A stretch of 64,000 bases of DNA from Cellulomonas composti (GCF_007990245.1 NZ_BJWG01000001.1:248001-312000), one strand, 5' to 3'; shown: positions 6,475 through 14,952, counted from the stretch's first letter. Program-made: numbers and translations. The notes: generated by a model from the sequence alone, not told the origin.

Positions 6475-7856
6475 CACGCCTCTTCGTCCGTCGTGTCGAG
6501 CGCGGTCGCGACCTCACGCCAGAAGATCGCCATCGCGACGACCGTGCGCGTGAGCTCGTCGATCAGAAGCCGTTCGTTGGGTGCGTGGATGTTGCAGTAG
6601 CCGTCGGTCGCGCCGAACAGCAGCTTCTCGGCCTGAGGCACCGCCTCGTCGAACGCCATGACGATGGGGATCGAACCGCCCATCGCGAGCGTGTCGACCG
6701 GTGCGCCGTCCCACGCGATGCTCAGCGCACGTTCGGCGGCGTGCCACGCCGGACCGCCGGTCTTCGCGAGGAAGCCGTCACCGGCCTCGCCGACCGTGAC
6801 CTCGAGCGGGATGCCGAAGGGCCGCTGGGCGCGCAGGTGCGCCCCGAGCGCCTCACCGGCCTCGGCGGCCTTCTGACCAGGGTGGACGCGCAGGTTGAGC
6901 ACGGCCCGTGCGCTCGAGGCGACCGCGTTGAGCGGCGCCGTCGTCGGGGGTGCGTCGAAGCCGATCACCGTGATCGCGGGGCCGGACCAGATCCGCGAGC
7001 CCAGGTCTCCGGTGCCGACGAGCGGCACGCCCGGCAGCACGTCGGCGAGGTCGCGGAACTCGTCCTGCGTGTAGCTCGCGCCCGTCCAGGGCTCGCGCAG
7101 CAGGCCCGGCACGACGACGTCGCCCGCATCGTCGTGCAGCGTCGCCAGGGCGCGGATCAGTGCGGTGCGGGCATCCGGTGCGGCGCCGCCGAACTGCCCG
7201 GAGTGCTTGTCGGTGCCCAGCGTGTGCGCCTCGACCGTCACGGAGACCGAACCGCGCAGCCCGATCGTGAGGGTCGGCTGACCGGGCCGGACGTTGCCGA
7301 CGTCGGCGATGACCATCGCGTCGGCGCGGTACGTGTCCGGCGACGTCAACGGGTGCAGCTCGTACGAGCTGCCGAACTCCTCGTGCCCTTCCAGGATGAT
7401 CCGCAGCGTCACGGGCGGCCTGGCACCCCAGACCCGGATCGCTCCGGCGATCGCGGCGATGTTCGCCTTGGAGTCCGCGGTGCCGCGGCCGACGACCGTG
7501 CCGTCGACCACCACCGGCTCGAACGGCGGCGAGGACCACAGCGCGTCGTCGCCTGCGGGGACCACGTCGTAGTGCGTGTAGACCAGCACCGTGGGGGCGC
7601 CGGGCGGTCCGGCCACGTCCGCGACGATCGTCGGGGTCGTCATGCCGTCGAGCATGATCTGGCTGATCTCCTGCACCCCGGCGGCACGGAGCATGTCCAC
7701 GGCCACGTCGTGGGCCTCGTGCAGCGGACCGACCGGGAAGCCGTCGGTCGCGACCGACGGGATGCGGGACAGTCGGACGACGTCGTCCACGAGTCCGGGT
7801 GTCAGACGTGCGGCCTCGGCAGCGATGCCGGCGTCGTCGAGCAGCGGAGCATCCAT
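6474..7856 (-). CDS. M20 family metallopeptidase (dipeptidase type)
   Basis: A 460-residue cytosolic zinc peptidase of the M20 dipeptidase/carnosinase-like group. Metal ligands and catalytic residues are visible in order: YTHYDVVP with His95 and Asp97, GTADSKAN with the bridging Asp128, and EGHEEFGS with the catalytic Glu159/metal Glu160 pair. The lid domain follows, and the GGSIPI segment near residue 400 precedes the last metal His in NIHAPNE. Usual full length. The start is the ATG at 7856, although the frame is open far upstream, because MDAPLLDDAG matches the normal N-terminus and TAGGGT sits 7 nt upstream. Overlaps the downstream YfcC-type carrier gene. Confidence 0.9.
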   Translation of the reverse strand: MDAPLLDDAGIAAEAARLTPGLVDDVVRLSRIPSVATDGFPVGPLHEAHDVAVDMLRAAGVQEISQIMLDGMTTPTIVADVAGPPGAPTVLVYTHYDVVPAGDDALWSSPPFEPVVVDGTVVGRGTADSKANIAAIAGAIRVWGARPPVTLRIILEGHEEFGSSYELHPLTSPDTYRADAMVIADVGNVRPGQPTLTIGLRGSVSVTVEAHTLGTDKHSGQFGGAAPDARTALIRALATLHDDAGDVVVPGLLREPWTGASYTQDEFRDLADVLPGVPLVGTGDLGSRIWSGPAITVIGFDAPPTTAPLNAVASSARAVLNLRVHPGQKAAEAGEALGAHLRAQRPFGIPLEVTVGEAGDGFLAKTGGPAWHAAERALSIAWDGAPVDTLAMGGSIPIVMAFDEAVPQAEKLLFGATDGYCNIHAPNERLLIDELTRTVVAMAIFWREVATALDTTDEEA

Positions 7857-7863
7857 GTGTCGC

Positions 7864-7869
7864 ACCCTA
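7864..7869 (-). promoter_or_regulatory. candidate -10 hexamer TAGGGT for leaderless peptidase mRNA
   Basis: On the minus strand TAGGGT ends 7 nt before the ATG at 7856. It matches TAnnnT and there is no Shine-Dalgarno sequence in the 7-nt gap. Confidence 0.35.
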
Positions 7870-8018
7870 GAGCGATACGAGCCGGTATGGACGTTCTTTC
7901 GCAGGTGAGGGTCGACCGGCGTGTCGTCGACGCCGAGTGCGAGGGAGAGGCAGACTGCCGGAGGACAGTCCGAGGGCGTCGGTGACCGACCACCGCCCCC
8001 ACAACCTGCGGAGGGTAC

Positions 8019-9818
8019 GTGGACGACGCCACGACGAGCCTCGTCGTGCTGGCTGTGACCGTCGCGCTGTTCGTCTGGAACCGTCTTCCGGTCGAGGTCG
8101 TCGCGATCGGCTGTGCGCTCGCGCTGTATGTCACGGGCGTGCTCGACGCCGGCGCGGCCGTCGCAGGCTTCGGCGACCCGGTCGTCGTGTTCATCGCGTG
8201 CCTGTTCGTGATCGCGGGCGGGCTCGAGGCGTCCGGCGTGACGGCATGGGCGGGGCGCGAGCTCGTGCGACGTGCGGGCACCGACCGGGCGCGCATCGTG
8301 TTCGCGGTGATGATGCTGTCCGCCGTGCTCGCCGCGCTCGTCACGCCCAACGGATCGGCAGCGGCGCTGCTGCCGGTCGTCGTGCTGGCGGCCCGCCGCG
8401 CGGGCCTCGCGCCGTCGCGCCTGCTCCTGCCGCTGGCCTTCGCGGCGAGCACCGGCGCGCTGCTGCTGCTGTCCGGCAGCCCCGTGAACGTGATCGTCTC
8501 CGACGCGCTTCGCCACGAGACCGGTGCACCCTTCGGGTTCTTCGAGTTCGCGCTCATGGGCCTGCCGCTGCTGCTGGTGACCGTGGCGATCGCGGTCCTG
8601 TTCGGCGAGCGACTCCTCCCCCACCGCGCACCGCAGGGCTCCGTGCTCGACGTGTCCGACCACCTGGAGACCGTGCTCGAGCACTACCGCCTGGACGTGG
8701 GGTTCACGCGGCTGCGGGTCGCACCGGGATCGGGTCTGCAGGGCGTACCGGTTCCGGAGCTCGTGCTGCCGGAGGGGCTCACGCTCGTCGGGGTGCAGCA
8801 TGCCGACGGGGATCCCGGCGACGTCGGCGACGCCGTGCTGGCCCATGACGTCCTTGTCGTGACCGGCACGCCGGCGCAGGTCGCGGGGTTCGCGGACGCG
8901 TGCGCGCTCGAGATCGTCACGACCCCGTTGACACGCCGCACGCGCGAGGCGCTGCTGGGGCGCGAGGCCGGCGTCGCGGAGGTCGTCGTCCCACCGCGCT
9001 CGGCGCTCGTCGGCCAGCGGGTCTTCCCCGGCCAGGTGCGGTCCGGGCTGACCGTGCTCGCGGTGCACCGCCTGGGCCGCGATCGTGGACCCAGGCCCAC
9101 GCGGGTCGCGGAGGGCGACATGCTCCTGCTGCACGGCCCCTGGCCGGCCGTCGCGGACCTGGCCCAGGACGACACCGTGCTCGTCGTCGCCGATCCCCAG
9201 CTCGTCCGTCAGCAGAACATCCCGCTCGGCCCGCCCGCGTGGCGCGCGCTGGCCGCGCTGGCGCTCGTCGTCGTGCTGCTCGCGACCGGGGTGACGACAC
9301 CGGCGATAGCGGGCCTGGTGGGTGCGACCGCGATGGTCCTGCTCGGCGTCCTGACCCCGCTGCAGGTCTACCGCGCGGTCTCCTGGCAGACCGTCGTGCT
9401 CATCGGCGGGCTGATCCCGCTCTCGGTCGCGATCAGCACCTCCGGCGCGGCCGACCTGGTGGCCGGCCACCTCGTCGCGCTCGTCGACGGCGGCGGGCCG
9501 CGGTTGCTGCTCGCGGCGCTGTTCGTGCTGACGGTGGCGCTCGGCCAGGTCGTCAGCAACACCGCGACCGTGCTGGTCGTGACCCCGATCGCCATCGCCG
9601 CGGCGCACGACTCGGGTGTCGCGGTCGCACCCGTGCTCATGCTCGTCGCGGTCGCGGGCGCCGCCTCGTTCCTCACGCCCATCGCGACGCCGGCGAACAT
9701 GATCGTCATGGGCCCGGCGGGCTACCGCTTCGGCGACTACTGGAAGCTGGGCCTCGTGACGACCGCGGCCTGGTTCGTCGTGGCCGTCGGCCTCATCCCG
9801 CTGTTGTGGGCTCCGTGA
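8019..9818 (+). CDS. SLC13/DASS-type carrier with two central RCK_C (TrkA-C) domains
   Basis: A 599-residue membrane protein. N-terminal half (about 1-205) has hydrophobic helices with GFGDPVVVFIACLFVIAGGLEASGV and a re-entrant region ending in NGSAAALLP. Two soluble TrkA-C domains follow (about residues 225-300 and 320-395; GLQGVPVPELVLPEG and LVGQRVFPGQVRSG). Then comes the second transporter half with QVVSNTATVLVVTPIAIA and FLTPIATPANMIVMGPAGY. This layout is that of SLC13/CitM-like anion carriers in which RCK_C domains may sense a ligand; sulfate, dicarboxylate or citrate are possible substrates. Start: GTG at 8019 after GGAGG at 8010-8014. Its stop overlaps the next gene (GTGA). Confidence 0.85.
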   Translation: MDDATTSLVVLAVTVALFVWNRLPVEVVAIGCALALYVTGVLDAGAAVAGFGDPVVVFIACLFVIAGGLEASGVTAWAGRELVRRAGTDRARIVFAVMMLSAVLAALVTPNGSAAALLPVVVLAARRAGLAPSRLLLPLAFAASTGALLLLSGSPVNVIVSDALRHETGAPFGFFEFALMGLPLLLVTVAIAVLFGERLLPHRAPQGSVLDVSDHLETVLEHYRLDVGFTRLRVAPGSGLQGVPVPELVLPEGLTLVGVQHADGDPGDVGDAVLAHDVLVVTGTPAQVAGFADACALEIVTTPLTRRTREALLGREAGVAEVVVPPRSALVGQRVFPGQVRSGLTVLAVHRLGRDRGPRPTRVAEGDMLLLHGPWPAVADLAQDDTVLVVADPQLVRQQNIPLGPPAWRALAALALVVVLLATGVTTPAIAGLVGATAMVLLGVLTPLQVYRAVSWQTVVLIGGLIPLSVAISTSGAADLVAGHLVALVDGGGPRLLLAALFVLTVALGQVVSNTATVLVVTPIAIAAAHDSGVAVAPVLMLVAVAGAASFLTPIATPANMIVMGPAGYRFGDYWKLGLVTTAAWFVVAVGLIPLLWAP

Positions 9819-10900
9819 GCCGGTCCCGCCCCGCCGACCTCACCCCGGTGACCGCGGGCGACCGTGTCGACCCGGCCGTCCTTGCGCCTCGGAGCGTGCG
9901 CCGCCGTCTGCTGAAGGCGGCGCTGTGGATCGCCGTCGTGGTGTTCGCCTGGTTCGCGGTCGTCCGGATCGTCGGCCGGTTCGACTGGTCCGCCGTCGCC
10001 GACGCGTTCGCGCTGCTGCACTGGTGGATGCTGGTCCCGCTGCTCGCGCTGCTGCTGGCCCGCCAGGTGCTCAACGCCGTGCCGCTCGCCCTCTACGTCC
10101 CCGGACTGCGACTGGCCCGCTCGCTCGAGAACGACCTCGCCGCCAACGTCGTCGGCACGTTCGCCCCGCCGCCCGGCGACATCGCCATCCGCGTCGCCCA
10201 GTTCAGGAGCTGGGGCGTGGACCCCGTGCTCGGGATGGCCGGGGTCACGCTGAACATGCTCACCTTCTACGCGGCGCGGTTCTTCGCGCCGGTCGTCGGG
10301 ATCGCGCTGCTCGCCGTCGAGGGAGTCGAGCACCGGCAGTGGGTCGTCGCGCTGTGCTGCGGCGCGATCGCCACGACGATGCTCGTGCTGCTGCTCCTGC
10401 TCCTGCGCAGCGACGAGCTCGCGGCCCGGATCGGCCGGACGGCCGGGCGGGCCGTCCGATCCGTACGCTCGTCGGTCGACCCCGAGCAGTGGGCGCAGGC
10501 AACCGTGCGGCTGCGCGCGCAGACGGCCGACAGCCTGCGCCGCGGGCTCGCCCCCGCGCTGCTGGCGCTCGTGTCGATGATCGTCGTCGACGCGCTCGTG
10601 CTGCTGGTCTCGCTGCGGGCCGTGGGCGTCGGTACGGCCGAGCTGACGGTGCTCGACGTCCTGACCGCGTTCTTCCTCGCCTACCCGCTCACGCTCATGC
10701 CGCTGTTCGGGCTCGGGGTGCTCGACGCGGTCCTCGTCGGCACCTGGACGGCCGTCGCAGGCGTGGAGCACGAGTCCTCGATCGTCGCCGCGACCATCGT
10801 GTGGCGCGTCGTCACGCTCGCCGGACCACTCCTGATGGGCGGCGCGACCCTCGCCTGGTGGCGCCTGCGGTCGCGCGCCGGCACCCTCCGGACCGGCTGA
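9815..10900 (+). CDS. lysylphosphatidylglycerol synthase TM region/YbhN-like (UPF0104) membrane protein
   Basis: A 361-residue integral membrane protein with about 8 hydrophobic segments. It contains LARQVLNAVPLALYVPG, NVVGTFAPPPGDIAIRVAQFRSWG and TLNMLTFYAARFFAPVVG, which fit the UPF0104/YbhN family related to the flippase half of MprF. There is no lysyl-transferase domain, so it does not make lysyl-PG; a lipid-handling role is inferred only from the family. A basic cytoplasmic loop (about 205-225) separates the halves. Start is the GTG at 9815 overlapping the carrier stop by 4 bases, meaning co-translation with the SLC13-type carrier. Convergent with the oxidoreductase-methyltransferase gene. 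Confidence 0.82.
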   Translation: MSRSRPADLTPVTAGDRVDPAVLAPRSVRRRLLKAALWIAVVVFAWFAVVRIVGRFDWSAVADAFALLHWWMLVPLLALLLARQVLNAVPLALYVPGLRLARSLENDLAANVVGTFAPPPGDIAIRVAQFRSWGVDPVLGMAGVTLNMLTFYAARFFAPVVGIALLAVEGVEHRQWVVALCCGAIATTMLVLLLLLLRSDELAARIGRTAGRAVRSVRSSVDPEQWAQATVRLRAQTADSLRRGLAPALLALVSMIVVDALVLLVSLRAVGVGTAELTVLDVLTAFFLAYPLTLMPLFGLGVLDAVLVGTWTAVAGVEHESSIVAATIVWRVVTLAGPLLMGGATLAWWRLRSRAGTLRTG

Positions 10901-10913
10901 GACGCACGTCGCG

Positions 10914-12500
10914 TCAGCGTCGGCGCAGCACGAGCACGCCGTCGTCGAGCTCGGCCTCGCGGCCGTCCGGGCCGACCGCCCGCCGCGCACGCACCTCGGC
11001 GAGCTCGACCTCCCAGCGGTCGGCGTCCAGCGCCAGCTCCGCCACCTCCTCGTCGGGCGTGAGGAAGTGGTGCTCGTGCGCGTCCGCGCCCGCCCACGGC
11101 GGCGCGGCGGCATGCGACACGACGAGCAGCCGTCCTCCCGGCGCCACGCGTGCGGCCGCCCGCCGCAGCAGGGTGGTCCGGTCGAGCGTGACCGGCGAGT
11201 GCAGGAAGCTGGCGCTGACCAGGTCGTACGCGCCCTCGTCGTGCCACGCCGACAGGTCCGCCACCGTCCACTCGATGCGGTCGTCCGGAACTCCCAGGGC
11301 GCGGGCCGCCTGCCGGCCGCGGTCCACCGCGGTCGGCGAGATGTCGACACCCGCCGCCCGCCAGCCCTGCTGCGCGAGCCAGACGACGTCCGCGCCCTCG
11401 CCGCAACCCAGGTCGAGCGAGCGACCCGGCGTCAGCGTCGCCGCCACAGCGACCAGCGCGGCGTTCGGCCGCCCGGACCAGATGCGCTCGGAGCCCGCGT
11501 AGCGCTCCTCCCAGAAGCTTGCGGGCGCCGCGTCCGGCCAGGCGTGTCTGGTCGGATCGTGCGCGGAGAGCGCCGCCGCGGCGTCCTGCTCGACAAGGAC
11601 GCCGTTCACCTGTGCTCCGGCTCGTGTGCCGGCCGCAGCGGCGACGGGCACGGGCGCGTGGGGCTCGACGACGTTCCCGACCGCCCACACCCGCGGGCTG
11701 CTCGTTCGCCCGTTGGCGTCGACGTCGAGGACGTCCCCCGTCGGTCCGACGCTGCGCGCGAGTCGCAGGCCGTCGAGGAAGCCGTCGACGGGTCGCGGCG
11801 CGGTCGCGGCGAACACCGCGTCGACCGGCCGGCGCTTGCCGTCCTGCGTCACCAACGCGTCGATCCGGGCGCCGCGCACCTCGTCGTGGACCGCGGCCAC
11901 CTCGACGACGGGGCTGTCCACCACGTCGGCGCCCCGCGCCAGCAGCCGACGGCGCACGTCGTCGTCGATCGTCACACCGGGTGTGACCACGACCGTCAGC
12001 CGGTCGCTCCACTGCCGCACGAGCTCGGCCTGGTGCGTCGCACCGGGCGCGGAGACGATCACCGCAAGCCGCTGGTCGCGGACCTCCCAGCCGTGGCAGT
12101 AGGGGCAGTGCAGGACACCCGTGCCCCAGTGCTCCGGGAGGCCGGGGACGTCGGGCAGCTCGTCGCGCGCCCCTGTCGCGACGACCAGCGCCCGGGCGCG
12201 GTGCCGGTCTTCGCCCGCCTCGACGGTGACGCCGTCCTCGTCCTGCGTGACGTGATCGACCGTGCCGGGCCGCACCTCGACGCCGTAGGCCGCGACCTCG
12301 GCCCGCCCGCGCGCCAGCAGCTCGAGCGGGTCCAGCCCGTCGTGGCCCAGCACGCCGTGCATGTGCGCGGCGAACCTGTTGCGCGGGCTACCCGCGTCCA
12401 GCACCAGCACGCGGCGCCGCGCCCGTCCCAGCATGAGCGCGGCGCTCAGGCCCGCTGCTCCCCCACCGACCACCACGACGTCCCAGGTCTCGTCCTCCAT
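10914..12500 (-). CDS. bifunctional FAD-dependent oxidoreductase / class I SAM methyltransferase fusion
   Basis: A 528-residue fusion. Residues 1-about 310 are a thioredoxin-reductase-like flavoprotein: GGGAAG FAD motif (residues 12-17), VVATGARDELPDVPG, and a CPYC active-site pair at 132-135 (HCPYCHGWEVRD), then GNVVEPHAPVPVAAAAGTRAG as the C-terminal FAD site. From about 329 a class I SAM methyltransferase begins (FWEERYAG, DLGCGEGADVVWLAQQGW), of the type found in thiopurine/tellurite-methyltransferase-like proteins. RefSeq-type annotations know this fusion, but its substrate is unknown. Divergent from an XRE-cupin regulator, with a perfect palindrome in between. A reduce-then-methylate detoxification is inference. 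The ATG at 12500 gives the usual N-terminus. Confidence 0.88.
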   Translation of the reverse strand: MEDETWDVVVVGGGAAGLSAALMLGRARRRVLVLDAGSPRNRFAAHMHGVLGHDGLDPLELLARGRAEVAAYGVEVRPGTVDHVTQDEDGVTVEAGEDRHRARALVVATGARDELPDVPGLPEHWGTGVLHCPYCHGWEVRDQRLAVIVSAPGATHQAELVRQWSDRLTVVVTPGVTIDDDVRRRLLARGADVVDSPVVEVAAVHDEVRGARIDALVTQDGKRRPVDAVFAATAPRPVDGFLDGLRLARSVGPTGDVLDVDANGRTSSPRVWAVGNVVEPHAPVPVAAAAGTRAGAQVNGVLVEQDAAAALSAHDPTRHAWPDAAPASFWEERYAGSERIWSGRPNAALVAVAATLTPGRSLDLGCGEGADVVWLAQQGWRAAGVDISPTAVDRGRQAARALGVPDDRIEWTVADLSAWHDEGAYDLVSASFLHSPVTLDRTTLLRRAAARVAPGGRLLVVSHAAAPPWAGADAHEHHFLTPDEEVAELALDADRWEVELAEVRARRAVGPDGREAELDDGVLVLRRR

Positions 12501-12539
12501 GCGGCCAGCGTCGGGCGCATGATGGACCCGACGCAAACC

Positions 12540-12560
12540 ATCTTGCCGAATCGGCAAGAT
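12540..12560. promoter_or_regulatory. 21-bp perfect palindrome, probable operator of the XRE-cupin regulator
   Basis: Arms ATCTTGCCGA and TCGGCAAGAT are exact reverse complements around a single central A. The element sits in the 81-bp gap between the divergent oxidoreductase-methyltransferase and regulator genes, 22 bp upstream of the regulator start and 40 bp upstream of the other. It is relatively AT-rich for this DNA, as promoters are. Symmetry and position fit a dimeric HTH operator controlling both genes. Confidence 0.75.
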
Positions 12561-12581
12561 CGAGAGGTGAGGAGACCACCC

Positions 12582-13136
12582 GTGCCAGACGGGCTGGACC
12601 AGGTCGGCGCCCGGCTACGTGTCGCCCGTCGCGCCAACGGCTGGACGCTCGACGAGCTCGCCAGGCGGGCGGGGATGTCGCCGAGCACGCTCTCGCGCCT
12701 CGAGCAGGGCAAGCGGCAGGCGACGCTCGAGCTGCTCATCCCGCTCACGCGCGAGCTGCGCCTGCGCATCGACGACCTCGTGCGCCCGCCGGTGCAGGAC
12801 CCGCGCGTACGTCGCCCCGTCGTGCGCCGCGACGGCCTCGAGATCGTGCCGCTCACACCCGAGGGCGCGCCGATCCAGACCTTCAAGGCGACCCACGCAC
12901 CCGTCGACGTGCCGCCGTCGCTCAAGACGCACGACGGCTACGAGTGGCTGTACGTGCTCGCCGGCCGGCTGCGCCTGCGCCTCGGCGACCAGGACCTGGT
13001 CCTCACCCGCGGCGAGGCCGCGGACTTCGACACCCGGATCCCGCACGCGATGTCGGCGGCAGGGTCGCGGCCGGCCCAGATCCTCAGCATCTTCAACGAG
13101 GCCGGCGTCGAGCAGCACACCCACGTCCGCACCTGA
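12582..13136 (+). CDS. XRE-type transcriptional regulator with C-terminal cupin sensor
   Basis: A 184-residue regulator. Residues about 8-62 form an XRE helix-turn-helix (LRVARRANGWTLDELARRAGMSPSTLSRLEQGKR). Residues about 112-175 form a cupin_2 barrel (HDGYEWLYVLAGRLRLRLGDQDLVLTRGEAADFDTRIPHAMSAAG), in which the His/Glu pattern is partly kept. Such proteins sense small molecules or metal through the cupin. Start: GTG at 12582 after GGAG at 12571-12574. The frame is open far upstream, but those starts would run through the palindrome. Divergent from the fusion enzyme and very probably its regulator; sign of regulation is unknown. Confidence 0.88.
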   Translation: MPDGLDQVGARLRVARRANGWTLDELARRAGMSPSTLSRLEQGKRQATLELLIPLTRELRLRIDDLVRPPVQDPRVRRPVVRRDGLEIVPLTPEGAPIQTFKATHAPVDVPPSLKTHDGYEWLYVLAGRLRLRLGDQDLVLTRGEAADFDTRIPHAMSAAGSRPAQILSIFNEAGVEQHTHVRT

Positions 13137-13150
13137 GCGGCGGTGCCGCC

Positions 13151-13768
13151 TCAGGTGGGCGGATAGGGCACCTCGCCGCGCGCGAGCATGGCCACGAGTC
13201 GGTCGATCTTGCCCGCTCGGCTCGTCGGGCTCGGCGCGGTCGTCACGCGGTGCAGCACCGCGAACCGGTTGCGGCTGTCCAGCGCGTCGAACGCGACGCG
13301 CGCCACCGGGTCGGCCGCGAGAGCGGCCTCGAGGTCCGCCGGCACCGTGGCGCTCGCCGACCCCGCGTACGCCCGGTCCCACCGGCCGTCCGCGCGGGCC
13401 TGCTCGACCTCGGTCGCGCCCCGCGGCCGCATCCGCCCCTCGTCGACGAGCCGCGCGACCAGCGCGACGTTCCGCTGCGACCAGATCGACCTGCGCCGTC
13501 GCGGCGTGTACCGCTGCCGGAACGTGGCTACGTCGAGCGAGCGCCGCTGCCCGTCGATCCAGCCGCTGCACAGCGCCTCCTCGAGCGCCTGGTCGTACGT
13601 CAGCGAGGTCGGCTCGACGGTCCCCTTCTTGGCCAGCACGAGCCACACCCCGTCGGACGCGCCCTCGTGCTCGTCGAGCCAGGCCCGCCACGCCGCCGCA
13701 TCCGCCACGACGAGCGGCGGCGCCTCGCCCTGGCCACCATGCTCGTCACCATGCTCCACGTCGCTCAC
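13151..13768 (-). CDS. YdeI/OmpD-associated family protein
   Basis: A 205-residue protein with the YdeI/OmdA-like architecture. An N-terminal DUF1801-like segment contains AWRAWLDEHEGASDGVWLVLAKKG and EALCSGWIDGQRRSLD, followed by RQRYTPRRRRSIWSQRNVALVARLVDEGRM. A C-terminal bacteriocin-resistance helical region contains VARVAFDALDSRNRFAVLHRV. The family is linked to stress or antimicrobial peptide resistance in some bacteria but has no defined biochemical role. Convergent with the regulator gene, 14 bp apart. Start is a GTG at 13768, with TACGCT 7 nt upstream (13776-13781) suggesting a leaderless transcript. Confidence 0.8.
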   Translation of the reverse strand: MSDVEHGDEHGGQGEAPPLVVADAAAWRAWLDEHEGASDGVWLVLAKKGTVEPTSLTYDQALEEALCSGWIDGQRRSLDVATFRQRYTPRRRRSIWSQRNVALVARLVDEGRMRPRGATEVEQARADGRWDRAYAGSASATVPADLEAALAADPVARVAFDALDSRNRFAVLHRVTTAPSPTSRAGKIDRLVAMLARGEVPYPPT

Positions 13769-13775
13769 CGGTCGA

Positions 13776-13781
13776 AGCGTA
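13776..13781 (-). promoter_or_regulatory. candidate -10 hexamer TACGCT for leaderless YdeI-like gene
   Basis: TACGCT on the minus strand lies 7 nt before the GTG at 13768 and fits TAnnnT. Confidence 0.35.
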
Positions 13782-13812
13782 GGTCAGGGCACCGACACTC
13801 GTCGGACAGCTG

Positions 13813-14544
13813 CTACCGCAGGTGCCGGGCGAGGAACCGCGCCGCCTCCTCGCCCGCGAACGCCGGGACGCCTGTGTGCCCGCCCAGGTTGGCGTACAGG
13901 CTCTTCTCCGGGGAGCCGAGGGCGTCGAACAGGTCCAGGGCCACCTGGCGGTCGTTGCCCTCGTCGTCCCACTGCAGCAGGACGTGCACGGGCACCGTGA
14001 CCCGACGAGCCTCCTCGAGCACGACGCGCGGCACGAAGCTCCCGGCGAACAGCACCGCCGCCGCGATGCGCGGCTCGACCACCGCCAGCCGGACGCCGAT
14101 GGAGATGACCCCTCCCGAGAGGCCGACCGGACCGCCGATCTCCGGCAGCTCGAGGAGAGCGTCGAGGCACGTCTGCCACTCCGGGACGGCCTGCTCGACG
14201 AGAGGCAGGACGAGCCGGTCGACGATCTCGGGCGTGACCGGCTCGCCGGTCTGCAGCGCCTGGCGCAGCTCTGCCCGCACCGCATCGACCTTCGCCCCCC
14301 GGGGTCGCTCGCCACTGCCGGGCAGTTCGATGGTCGCTGCAGCGAGACCGTCGCGCGTGGCGCTCCGGGCCCGGGCGGCAAGCCGTGGACGCATCGTCCT
14401 CAGCCCGCCGGGGTGGCCGAGCAGGACGAGCGGGACGGGGGTGGGTGCGGCCTCGGGCGTCCACAGGACACCGGGGATCTCACCGATGGTGAAGTCGCGC
14501 TCGACGACGCCGTCGTCGCGTCGCGTCTCGGAGCTGAAGTGCAT
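13813..14544 (-). CDS. alpha/beta-hydrolase, dienelactone-hydrolase-like
   Basis: A 243-residue cytosolic hydrolase. Visible elements are LVLLGHPGGLRT (oxyanion strand with HPGG), GPVGLSGGVISIG where GLSGG takes the nucleophile elbow position (Ser in GxSxG), VLLQWDDEGND for the acid, and a final GGHTGVPAF segment with the likely catalytic His. Typical of the short actinobacterial dienelactone-hydrolase/esterase branch; substrate unknown. The ATG at 14544 is preferred over an in-frame start 81 bp upstream because GAGAGG lies about 9 nt before it. Not in an operon with the YdeI-like gene, from which it is separated by 44 bp on the same strand, though read-through is possible. Confidence 0.8.
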   Translation of the reverse strand: MHFSSETRRDDGVVERDFTIGEIPGVLWTPEAAPTPVPLVLLGHPGGLRTMRPRLAARARSATRDGLAAATIELPGSGERPRGAKVDAVRAELRQALQTGEPVTPEIVDRLVLPLVEQAVPEWQTCLDALLELPEIGGPVGLSGGVISIGVRLAVVEPRIAAAVLFAGSFVPRVVLEEARRVTVPVHVLLQWDDEGNDRQVALDLFDALGSPEKSLYANLGGHTGVPAFAGEEAARFLARHLR

Positions 14545-14851
14545 GGTCGTGCCTCTCAGGAGTGCGCTGGACGGCGCTCCCGGACGACCTACCGCCCGAC
14601 CGTGGCCCCAACGAGGAGCGCCCACGTCGATCCGTTCACGGGTCCCACCTCCTCGTCCTGTCGCACGATCCGGTCGAGGCTAGCATTGCGACACGACGGG
14701 GCCGCCGGGCGGTGTCGTCGATCCCGGGCACAGCCGGGTCGATCCACCGGCCGACGAGCCGCCGGGTCTCACGACCGCGGCCGGCTGCTCCTTCGACACA
14801 GAAGAGGCCGTTCCCGCGGAACGGAAACGGCCTCTGACCTGCGTACATCGG
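14545..14851. other. 307-bp intergenic region without a gene
   Basis: It holds the hydrolase 5' region and the tRNA-Pro terminator hairpin (14803-14835). On the minus strand a TAGCCT hexamer about 130 nt upstream of the hydrolase start could be a -10 box. No credible ORF, riboswitch or repeat seen otherwise. Confidence 0.6.
14803..14835 (-). terminator. terminator hairpin downstream of tRNA-Pro
   Basis: Plus-strand AGAGGCCGTT (14803-14812) pairs perfectly with AACGGCCTCT (14826-14835) around a 13-nt interval that can itself fold (CCGTTCC/GGAACGG). It lies 16 nt past the tRNA 3' end on the minus strand and is followed by TTCTGT. Confidence 0.75.
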
Positions 14852-14925
<74 letters not shown>

Positions 14926-14952
14926 ATGGTCCCCGCAAGGACCGCGGAAAGC

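Noticed and set aside
5068-6600. 510-residue plus-strand frame opposite the YfcC-type carrier
   Set aside because: His/Arg/Asp-rich translation with no family features; it mirrors membrane-protein codons on the other strand.
6474-9608. 1044-residue minus-strand frame reaching through the SLC13-type carrier
   Set aside because: Upstream of 7856 the translation is Arg/His/Gln-rich and antisense to an authentic carrier gene. Only the M20 peptidase (6474-7856) is supported.
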